Shown here one piece after another: positions 53,741 to 61,021 of a DNA stretch of 64,000 nucleotides. The position numbers and the translations under genes are program-made. A model generated the notes under the pieces. That model saw nothing but the letters and a program-made list of their open reading frames with translations, made no database searches and was not told the origin of the DNA. This stretch comes from Collinsella sp. AM18-10 (GTDB lineage Bacteria > Actinomycetota > Coriobacteriia > Coriobacteriales > Coriobacteriaceae), in assembly GCF_003471585.1 (NCBI RefSeq), contig NZ_QRJO01000006.1, positions 318 to 64,317 on the forward strand. Direction: 5' to 3'. Position 1 is the first letter of the stretch. Each line of letters starts with the position of its first letter.

Positions 53741-54457
53741 TTACGCGACGTTTTCGACCAGCTCGGCGACGATGGCGTCAAAGGCGGCAACCGGATCGTC
53801 GGCACCGGTGATGGGACGGCCCACCACAATGTGGCTTGCGCCACGCTCGATAGCCTGGGAAGGCGTCGCCACACGAGACTGGTCACCAAGAGCGGCACCC
53901 ACCGGACGCACACCCGGAGTCACGATCAGGGCATCGGGACCCAGCAGCTCACGCATGTCGTGAGCCTCCATCGGCGAGCACACGATGCCATCGATGCCGT
54001 TGGCCTGAGCGAGCTTTGCCAGGCGGGCGGCCTCCTCGGCCACGGGCGACTCGACACCGATCTCGGTCAGCGCATCCTGGTTCATGCTCGTGAGCACGGT
54101 GATGGCAACAAGTTTGGCACAGTCCTCACGCGCCTCCTCGGCACCCTCGCGACACGCGGCGAGCATAGCGCCCGAACCCAAGCCGTGAACCGAAAGCAGG
54201 TCGGCACCGGCAAGCGAGGCCGAACGGGCGGCACCGCGAACCTGATGCGGAATATCATGGAACTTAAGGTCAAGGAAGACCTTAAAGCCCAGGTCCTTAA
54301 AGGTCTTGACGATCTCGGGGCCCTCAGCGTAATAGAGCGTCATGCCAACTTTGAGCCAAGCCGCATGACCAGAAAGCTCGTGGGCGAGCTCGAGCGCACG
54401 CTCACGGTCGCAGTCGAGGGCGACGATAACGCGGTCGCGGGCATCATTCTCTAGCAT
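53741..54457 (-). CDS. pyrF: Orotidine 5'-phosphate decarboxylase
   Basis: PyrF decarboxylates OMP to UMP, the last step of de novo UMP synthesis. The 238-residue barrel protein has the catalytic DLKFHDIPHQV and the phosphate-binding VTPGVRP and IVVGRPI. ATG 54457 begins the homologous region (MLENDARDRVIVALD) and overlaps the pyrD end by seven bases. The frame is open to 54706 but only within pyrD. Confidence 0.96.
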   Translation of the reverse strand: MLENDARDRVIVALDCDRERALELAHELSGHAAWLKVGMTLYYAEGPEIVKTFKDLGFKVFLDLKFHDIPHQVRGAARSASLAGADLLSVHGLGSGAMLAACREGAEEAREDCAKLVAITVLTSMNQDALTEIGVESPVAEEAARLAKLAQANGIDGIVCSPMEAHDMRELLGPDALIVTPGVRPVGAALGDQSRVATPSQAIERGASHIVVGRPITGADDPVAAFDAIVAELVENVA

Positions 54458-55374
54458 TCGAAAGCACCTACCAGCTCGTTGATATCCTTCACGCCCTGGG
54501 ACTCTGCCCAAGCCTCGAGCTCGCGCGCGATCTTGATCGAGGCGCACGGATCGACAAAGTTGGCCATACCGACCGACACGCAGGTGGCGCCGGCCAGGAT
54601 AAACTCGGCCGCATCCTCGCCGGTCATGACGCCGCCGACACCGTTGATGGGGATATCGACCGCCTGGGCAACCTCCCAGACCATGCGCACGGCGATGTGG
54701 TGGCACAGCGGGCCCGAAAGGCCGCCCTTGGGCTTGGCCACGCGGGACTTGCGGGTATGAACGTCGATGGCCATGCCCTGGATGGAGTTGATGACCGAAA
54801 GGCCGTCGGCGCCGGCGGCCTCGAGAGCCTTGGCAATCTCGGCAACGTTGACCGGAGCCATCTTTACGAACAGCGGCTTATCGGTCACCTTGCGGCAGGC
54901 AGCCATAACGGAAGAGGCGCCCTCGGGCGTTGATCCCATGGCGGCACCGCCGGCGGCAATATTAGGGCAGCTCACGTTGATCTCGTAGCCGGCAGCCCAG
55001 GGGCACAGCTCGACATACATCTCGAGTGCGCGGACAAACTCGTCAACGGAGTGGCCGGCAACCTGACAGATGACCTGGCAGCCGTCCTTGGACAGCTGTT
55101 CGAGCCAAGGACCGGACTCACGGGCAAAGGCGGCCACACCGGGGTTCTGAAGGCCCACGGAGTTGATCATGCCGCCCGGGATCTCGGCCATGCGAGGCGC
55201 GGGATTGCCGGGCCAGGGCTCGGCAGCGCAACCCTTGGTGGTGATGGCGCCCAGCTGGGAAACATCAAAGAAGTTCTGGAACTGCCAACCGTAGCCAAAG
55301 GTACCGGCTGCGGTGTTGATGGGGTTCTGCATCTTGACGCCGCCGAAATCGACGGCCATGTTCACGGTACCCAC
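54451..55374 (-). CDS. pyrD: Dihydroorotate dehydrogenase B, catalytic subunit
   Basis: PyrD oxidises dihydroorotate to orotate with FMN. The protein (about 307 residues) is the class 1B type: GTFGYG, the NSVGLQNPG region, catalytic Cys in EINVSCPNI and the FMN-binding INGVGGVMTG. The best start is GTG 55374, which overlaps the pyrK stop (TAGTG); an in-frame ATG follows at 55359. Its partner PyrK is encoded just upstream, so electrons pass to NAD+. Confidence 0.95.
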   Translation of the reverse strand: MGTVNMAVDFGGVKMQNPINTAAGTFGYGWQFQNFFDVSQLGAITTKGCAAEPWPGNPAPRMAEIPGGMINSVGLQNPGVAAFARESGPWLEQLSKDGCQVICQVAGHSVDEFVRALEMYVELCPWAAGYEINVSCPNIAAGGAAMGSTPEGASSVMAACRKVTDKPLFVKMAPVNVAEIAKALEAAGADGLSVINSIQGMAIDVHTRKSRVAKPKGGLSGPLCHHIAVRMVWEVAQAVDIPINGVGGVMTGEDAAEFILAGATCVSVGMANFVDPCASIKIARELEAWAESQGVKDINELVGAFEC

Positions 55375-56165
55375 TAGAAGACCACCACCTTGGAAGCATC
55401 GAACACGGGGCCGCACATGCAGGCGCCCTTCATACCGTCGACCGTCTCGACATTGCAGGTGTTGCAGGCGCCAAAGCCACAGCTCATCATGCGCTCGAGC
55501 GACACCTCGCAGTACGCACCGGCCTCGGCGGCTGCGGCGGCGACCTTCTTCATCATGACGGCGGGACCGCAGCTGGCCACGTAGTCGTAGCCGCCCTCGC
55601 CAAGCAGCTCGGCGGCAGGATCGGTGCAAAAACCGTGCGTGCCCAGTGAGCCGTCGTCGGTGCACACGTTAACCGTGGCGCCCAGCGCACGGAACTCATC
55701 GACACCCACGACTTTGGAAGCGGTGCCAAAGCCCAGGCACACGTCCACATCAACACCCTGCTCGGCAAGCATGCCGGCAAGACACAGCACAGGCGGAACG
55801 CCGATGCCACCGGCGACGAGCAGTGCCTTCCTGGTGCCCTCGGGTACCATCCAGCCACGGCCACCGGGGCCCAACAGGTTAGAGGTGGAGCCAGGGCCCA
55901 TCTGGGACAAACGGCGGGTATCGTCGCCCACGGCGGCGTACCACAGCTCGACGGTGCCGGCCTCGGCGTCGGCGCGGTAGAAACTCAAGGGCACACGAAG
56001 CAGAGAAGACGCATCGCCGGGGACGGCGATGTTCACAAACTGACCGGGCTTGAGCGCACTTGCAAGCTTGGGGGCCGAGATGACGAGCGAGAAGATGCCG
56101 TCGGCGATCTCCCGGTTCGAGACGACCTCGAAGTCGTGCATGCGTGCAGTGGAAGGTGTGGGCAT
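55374..56165 (-). CDS. pyrK: Dihydroorotate dehydrogenase B, electron-transfer subunit
   Basis: PyrK carries electrons from PyrD to NAD+ through FAD and a 2Fe-2S cluster. The 263-residue protein has an FAD-binding domain (RVPLSFYRADAEAG), an NAD-binding region (LLVAGGIGVPPVLCLA) and the cluster cysteines in SCGFGACNTCNVETV...CMCGPVF. GGAG is five bases before the ATG. Its presence confirms the NAD-linked class 1B enzyme. Confidence 0.95.
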   Translation of the reverse strand: MPTPSTARMHDFEVVSNREIADGIFSLVISAPKLASALKPGQFVNIAVPGDASSLLRVPLSFYRADAEAGTVELWYAAVGDDTRRLSQMGPGSTSNLLGPGGRGWMVPEGTRKALLVAGGIGVPPVLCLAGMLAEQGVDVDVCLGFGTASKVVGVDEFRALGATVNVCTDDGSLGTHGFCTDPAAELLGEGGYDYVASCGPAVMMKKVAAAAAEAGAYCEVSLERMMSCGFGACNTCNVETVDGMKGACMCGPVFDASKVVVF

Positions 56166-56257
56166 AGACGCTCCAATCCCCCATGCGGTTGCATGGTCTA
56201 AACGAACAGAAAGCGCGGCACCGCAAGGGCGCCGCGCACAAAAGCGATAAGGCTATG

Positions 56258-57547
56258 CTAGCAGATGCAGCCGTCGGCGAGCGTCTGCTTGCCACCGACA
56301 AATACATCGGTGGCACGACCGGTGAGCGTGCGGCCGGCAAAACCGGAGTTCTCGGCGCGCGACTCGTAACCGTCCTCGCCAACCGTCCAGGTTGCGGAGG
56401 GGTCGAACACGGTCAGGTCGGCGACAGAGCCCGCCTTGACCTGAACCTGATCGAGGCCCAGAATCTCACGCGGCTTGATGGCCATGAGCTCGACCATGCG
56501 GCTCACGCTCATCTTGCCCGTGTTGACCAGCTCAGTGAGCACGAGCGACAGCGAAGTCTCGAGGCCAATCATTCCAAAGGGCGCGAGCTCGAACTCGCGG
56601 GCCTTCTCCCACGGGGTGTGGGGAGCGTGGTCGGTAACGATAGCGTCGACGGTACCGTCGATAACACCCTGACGGATGGCCTCGGCATCCTCGTCGGTGC
56701 GCAGCGGCGGATTGACCTTGAGCGAGGTGTTGTAGGTCTCGTCCAGGTCGTTCTCGGTCAGGAACATGTGGTGCGGGGTGGCCTCGCAGGTCACCTGGAC
56801 ACCGGCAGCCTTACCGGCACGCACGAGCTCCAGGCCATGAGCGGTGGAGATGTGCTGGATGTGCAGCTTGGCACCGGTCAGCTTGGCAATCTCGATGTCG
56901 CGGGCAATCTGAAGCTCCTCGCCGGCGGCCGGCCAACCCTCGAGGGCCAGACGGGTCGAGACCTTGCCCTCGTTGATCTGGCCGTGACCGACCAGGTCCT
57001 CGTCCTGGCAGTGGCTCATAAAGACCTTGCCGAACATCTTGCCGTAGTCCATGCAGCGACGGAGCATGCCCGCACCCTGCACGCCGCGACCGTCATCGGT
57101 GAAGGCGACGGCGCCGTGGGCGACCATATCGCCCATCTCGGACATAGCCTCGCCCTTAAGGCCGCGAGTCATAGCACCAGAAGGATAGACGCGGCAGTGG
57201 CCGACCTCGGCAGCGCGGGACTTGACGAACTCAACGACGGTTCCGTTATCGGTAACGGGGTCGGTGTTGGGCATGGCGCACACGCCGGTGAAGCCGCCCT
57301 TGGCAGCAGCGCGGGTGCCGCTCTCGATGTCCTCTTTGACCTCGTAGCCAGGCTCGCGAAGGTGAACGTGCATATCCACCAGGCCGGGGACGAGGTACTT
57401 GCCGGAAAGGTCGCGGACCTCGGCTCCCTCGACGGCGAGATTCTCGCCGACCTCGGCGATCTTATCGCCGTCAATCAGGACGTCAACGACACCGTCAAGC
57501 TCGACGGACGGGTCGACGACGTGGGCATTCTTAAGAAGCAAGGCCAT
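56258..57547 (-). CDS. pyrC: Dihydroorotase
   Basis: PyrC cyclises carbamoyl aspartate to dihydroorotate. The 429-residue type I (PyrC/amidohydrolase) protein has the metal-binding DMHVHLREPG, a later carboxylysine region, SHCQDEDL, HIQHISTAHGLELV and DHAPHT. ATG 57547 has GGAGG eight bases upstream and overlaps the pyrB end by 17 bp. A 92-base gap separates it from pyrK, the largest within the operon. Confidence 0.95.
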   Translation of the reverse strand: MALLLKNAHVVDPSVELDGVVDVLIDGDKIAEVGENLAVEGAEVRDLSGKYLVPGLVDMHVHLREPGYEVKEDIESGTRAAAKGGFTGVCAMPNTDPVTDNGTVVEFVKSRAAEVGHCRVYPSGAMTRGLKGEAMSEMGDMVAHGAVAFTDDGRGVQGAGMLRRCMDYGKMFGKVFMSHCQDEDLVGHGQINEGKVSTRLALEGWPAAGEELQIARDIEIAKLTGAKLHIQHISTAHGLELVRAGKAAGVQVTCEATPHHMFLTENDLDETYNTSLKVNPPLRTDEDAEAIRQGVIDGTVDAIVTDHAPHTPWEKAREFELAPFGMIGLETSLSLVLTELVNTGKMSVSRMVELMAIKPREILGLDQVQVKAGSVADLTVFDPSATWTVGEDGYESRAENSGFAGRTLTGRATDVFVGGKQTLADGCIC

Positions 57548-58475
57548 TATCGGCACCTCCAAGCAGCAGATACAGGATAGCCATACGCACGCAAATACCG
57601 GCGTAGACCTGCTCCAGGATGACGGAGCGTTGCGGGTGGTCGGCCATATAGGAGTCGAACTCGACGCCGCGGTTGATGGGGCCCGGATGGCAGATGATCG
57701 CGTCGGGCTTCATGAGCTTCTCACGGTCCTTGGTCAGGCCGAAGAGCTTGTGGTACTCGCGAATGGTCGGGAACGGGGCACCCTCGAGGCGCTCCTGCTG
57801 TACGCGCAGCATGTAGACGACGTCCAGCTCGGGGAGTACCGAATCGAGGTCGCTCGTCACGTGGTCGCAGCCCAGAACCTCGGGCGCCGGCGGCAGCAGT
57901 GTGCCGGGGGCGACGGCGTAGGTCTCGCAGCCCATGATCTTCAACGCGGGGATCAGCGAGCCGCAAACACGGGAGTGGGCAATGTCGCCGACGACGGCGA
58001 CCTTCAGACCGTGGAAGTCACCCTTGTGCTCCCAGATGGTGTACAGGTCGAGCAGGGCCTGCGTGGGGTGGTTGTGCTTACCGTCACCGGCGCAGATAAC
58101 ACTCGCGGGCGAGTTCTGCGTGACGATGTAGGGAGCACCGGCATGCTTGTCGCGCACGACGATGCAATCGATCTTGTAGGCGTTGAGGGTCTCGACGGTA
58201 TCGACGAGGCTCTCGCCCTTGACCGTGGAGGTCGAGGAGCCGCCGAAGTTGAGGCTGTCGGCCGAAAGACGCTTCTCGGCGAGCTCGAAGGAGCTGCGGG
58301 TACGCGTCGAGGGCTCGTTGAACATGTTGACGATGGTCTTGCCCTTGAGCGTGGGGACCTTCTTGATGGCACGCTCGTTGACCTCGGAGAACGCCTTGGC
58401 GGTCTCGAGGATGAGCTTGATGTCCTCTTCGGAGTACTCGGTAATGTCGATCAGGTGCTTATGATTGAACGCCAC
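57531..58475 (-). CDS. pyrB: Aspartate carbamoyltransferase catalytic subunit
   Basis: PyrB condenses carbamoyl phosphate with aspartate. The 314-residue protein has the carbamoyl-phosphate loop STRTRSSFE, the HPTQALLDLYT region and the aspartate-binding HPGPINRGVE. I prefer GTG 58475, because GGGAGG lies 11 bases upstream; the GTG at 58487 would overlap that site. No regulatory pyrI follows, as in Gram-positives, where PyrR controls the operon instead. Confidence 0.94.
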   Translation of the reverse strand: MAFNHKHLIDITEYSEEDIKLILETAKAFSEVNERAIKKVPTLKGKTIVNMFNEPSTRTRSSFELAEKRLSADSLNFGGSSTSTVKGESLVDTVETLNAYKIDCIVVRDKHAGAPYIVTQNSPASVICAGDGKHNHPTQALLDLYTIWEHKGDFHGLKVAVVGDIAHSRVCGSLIPALKIMGCETYAVAPGTLLPPAPEVLGCDHVTSDLDSVLPELDVVYMLRVQQERLEGAPFPTIREYHKLFGLTKDREKLMKPDAIICHPGPINRGVEFDSYMADHPQRSVILEQVYAGICVRMAILYLLLGGADNGLAS

Positions 58476-58479
58476 GGTA

Positions 58480-59076
<597 letters not shown>

Positions 59077-59085
59077 TCACATGTC

Positions 59086-59191
59086 TTGACTGCTGACGCA
59101 GTCAAAAAAAATAGATGCCCGACCGCTCAAAGCGGAACCAGACACCCACAGGAAGTACTGCTCATTGACAGCTATGTAATTCCATGTGGGT
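59086..59191 (-). promoter_or_regulatory. pyr operon leader with terminator and competing antiterminator
   Basis: On the minus strand, 59146-59139 pairs with 59121-59114 (with G-U pairs) around an inner CCGCT/AGCGG stem, followed by eight T residues (59111-59104): a terminator. A competing stem pairs ACCCACA-GGAA (59191-59180) with TTCC-TGTGGGT (59154-59144) and shares 59146-59144 with the terminator. A perfect 20-base palindrome (59086-59105) follows just before the ribosome-binding site. This is the layout of PyrR-controlled attenuation. Confidence 0.72.
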
Positions 59192-59319
59192 ATCTCGTAC
59201 CCCTTTAATGGTCAAGGGATAGTGTAGCCAACCTCGAGCTTAATTGCGAGCATAAATACAGAGCAATCCGTAAACGGGCGCAGGCGCTCCATAAACCTAT
59301 ATATATTTGTGGGACGAGC

Positions 59320-59348
59320 TTGAAAACGCACGCACGAGCTGGCATAAT
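59320..59348 (+). promoter_or_regulatory. Probable sigma-70-type promoter for rpmB
   Basis: TTGAAA (59320-59325) and CATAAT (59343-59348) are separated by exactly 17 bases. Transcription would give an rpmB leader of about 160 bases. Confidence 0.65.
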
Positions 59349-59517
59349 CCCCTCTGCTGCACGCAAATCGGATCTACGTCCAGGGCCGTAGCGTGAGCAC
59401 TATCGCCAAAAGAGGAATATCTCTGTGTAGATTGCGCACAGGGAGCGACTTCTGTGCTATAGTTCAGGATTGTTTGTTAACGCGACATGTTCGTTTGTCG
59501 CCCAAGGAGGGTCAGTT

Positions 59518-59706
59518 ATGTCCAAAGTTTGCGAAGTTTGCGGTAAGCACCCCGTTGCCGGTCGCTCCATCAGCCACTCTCACCGCGTCACCAACCGTAA
59601 GTTCCGCCCCAACATCCAGCGCGTTTACGTCGTCGTCGATGGTCACCGTCGCAAGATGAACGTTTGCTCCACCTGCCTCAAGTCCGGCAAGGTTGCGCGC
59701 TCCTAA
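59518..59706 (+). CDS. rpmB: 50S ribosomal protein L28
   Basis: The 62-residue basic protein is L28 (SKVCEVCGKHPVAGRSISHSHRVTNRKFRPNIQ ... NVCSTCLKSGKV). The cysteine pairs CEVC and CSTC make it the zinc-ribbon, zinc-binding (C+) form. AAGGAGG seven bases upstream fixes the ATG; an in-frame ATG at 59470 has no such site. It is a single gene with its own promoter and terminator. Confidence 0.97.
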   Translation: MSKVCEVCGKHPVAGRSISHSHRVTNRKFRPNIQRVYVVVDGHRRKMNVCSTCLKSGKVARS

Positions 59707-59774
59707 ATAAGGTCTTACCAACAAGTACCTCGGACTCTCCGGGTCAAAGACCTCGCGTTCATATAGAACTTACC

Positions 59775-59807
59775 AAAGGCGTCCTCCCCCACGGAGGGCG
59801 CCTTTTT
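59775..59807 (+). terminator. Terminator after rpmB
   Basis: AAAGGCG-CCTCC pairs with GGAGG-CGCCTTT (59775-59805) around a small loop, followed by TTTTT on the plus strand. Confidence 0.88.
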
Positions 59808-59808
59808 G

Positions 59809-59871
59809 CACTCATTGGGGACAGACTTACATTGAGTGTTTTCACGCATTGGGGACAGACTTAGATGAATG
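59809..59871. repeat. Two REP-like repeats 3' of the RAYT transposase
   Basis: TTGGGGACAGACTTA occurs twice, within 59809-59838 (flanked by CACTCA and TGAGTG, which pair) and within 59847-59871 (flanked by GCATT and AATGC, which pair). Each copy can fold into a small hairpin, as expected of REP units next to a RAYT gene. Confidence 0.75.
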
Positions 59872-59914
59872 CTTTCCTAAGCTCACAGTGCATCGATCGG
59901 CCCCAATCCATACC

Positions 59915-60691
59915 TCAGGCCGCCTCGTTCCAGCCTGTGGTGGCCTTGGTTACGCTTGTAGCGCCGATACCGGTGATACGGGCAATTTGCTTGACCGTAA
60001 GATGGGCCCGCCTGAGCCTTAGCAGACAGGCATCGCGTTCGGGGCGTGGCAGGGCCTTGAGCAGCGCAGGATCAATGCTCGGCAGGGCCTCGTGTGCGAC
60101 GGTAAGGGCATCCTCGTCGGGAATCCGTCGACGCGGAAGAATCTCAACTGACCAGATCCGCTCGGCAACTTCCTTAAGATGCTCGCAATAGCGACGGGAA
60201 CCCCCGACAATATCGAGCATGGGGGCCGCATCGCAGATATCAAAGGGATCGTATCCCAGCTGGTATGCCTTGTAGCTTGACCAGCGGTAGGCATCAAGCG
60301 AGTCGAGCGCACCTTTCACGGGATTGAGATGGATATAATCGAGCAACTGCACCGCCTGCGTGTCCGACTCGACCGCGACCCGCGAATAGCGATTATCAAA
60401 CAGGTGACCCGTTCTTCCGGTTTTCCCATTGAAATACTTGGCATAGGCCGTCAGCGCGCACTGCATTGCCTTTGAAAGGTTGTCAAATGGGTCATCACCC
60501 ATCAAATGGAAGTGGTTGTCCATAAGGCACCAGGCCAACACCGCCACGTCATGGCAAGCAAACCTGTCCGAGATGTCCGATAAGAAACGATAGCGGTCGG
60601 AGTCATCTTCAAAAATAATCTGTTTGGAATTGCCGCGGTCATAGACGTGGTAATAGCCGGTGAGCGAAACGGCGCGGGCGCATCGGGGCAT
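59915..60691 (-). CDS. REP-associated tyrosine transposase (RAYT, Y1/HUH family)
   Basis: This 258-residue protein has the Y1 transposase fold: the start YYHVYDRGNSKQIIF, the HUH motif NHFHLM (His60, His62) and a candidate catalytic tyrosine in LTAYAKYFN (Tyr83 or Tyr86). GHLFDNRYSRV and DYIHLNPVKG are typical of RAYTs. A C-terminal part (about 150-258) adds a helix-turn-helix-like ARITGIGATSVTKAT. RAYTs cut and join single-stranded REP hairpins and are usually single-copy, domesticated genes. Related TTGGGGACAG repeats flank it on both sides. ATG 60691 has AAGGAGAG upstream. Confidence 0.88.
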   Translation of the reverse strand: MPRCARAVSLTGYYHVYDRGNSKQIIFEDDSDRYRFLSDISDRFACHDVAVLAWCLMDNHFHLMGDDPFDNLSKAMQCALTAYAKYFNGKTGRTGHLFDNRYSRVAVESDTQAVQLLDYIHLNPVKGALDSLDAYRWSSYKAYQLGYDPFDICDAAPMLDIVGGSRRYCEHLKEVAERIWSVEILPRRRIPDEDALTVAHEALPSIDPALLKALPRPERDACLLRLRRAHLTVKQIARITGIGATSVTKATTGWNEAA

Positions 60692-60818
60692 AATCTCTCC
60701 TTTCAAAACTGTACAGGCAACACCTAAAAGGAGAGAAGCAACGCGAAATGCTGAGCCTGTGACCTATTTATATACAATGAACGACAAAAACATGCCCAAA
60801 ACGACAAAATGACAAATC

Positions 60819-60872
60819 GATGTCTGTCCCAAATGAGTGAAAGCACTCATGTAAGCCTGTCCCCAATGAGCG
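60819..60872. repeat. Two REP-like repeats 5' of the RAYT transposase
   Basis: Read on the minus strand, CACTCATTTGGGACAGACAT (ending near 60819) and TTGGGGACAGGCTTACATGA (within 60844-60872) are inverted relatives of the plus-strand repeats at 59809-59871. They bracket the RAYT gene with the other pair. Confidence 0.72.
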
Positions 60873-60899
60873 GGGCGATGCAGCAGGCAGATAATTAGT

Positions 60900-60929
60900 T
60901 AAAACGCTTCAGTTTATTGAAGCGTTTTA
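60900..60929. terminator. 12-bp palindrome upstream of adhE
   Basis: TAAAACGCTTCA (60900-60911) pairs perfectly with TGAAGCGTTTTA (60918-60929) around a six-base loop. A-rich and T-rich ends on both sides fit a bidirectional terminator, although no gene ends nearby; it may instead be a regulatory site for adhE. Confidence 0.5.
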
Positions 60930-61021
60930 GTGTGCCTTTTACGGGAATCTTACCGATCGCCGAATAATTTCTTGCTATCATGCAAGGCGTAGGGTAAATC
61001 TCCGATCGCAAGGAGACACAA

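Larger units (their letters stand above)
60692..61021. other. Gap between the RAYT gene and adhE
   Basis: This 330-bp divergent gap contains the 5' REP-like repeats (60819-60872), a 12-bp palindrome (60900-60929) and the presumed adhE promoter. A TATCAT at 60976-60981 is a possible -10 without a good -35. No gene is visible. Confidence 0.5.

Noticed and set aside
54458..54706. N-terminal extension of pyrF
   Set aside because: It lies wholly within pyrD, is Arg/Gly-rich shadow sequence, and PyrF homology begins at the ATG at 54457.
55375..55665. N-terminal extension of pyrD
   Set aside because: It overlaps pyrK in another frame with shadow composition; the GTG at 55374 fits the operon overlap.
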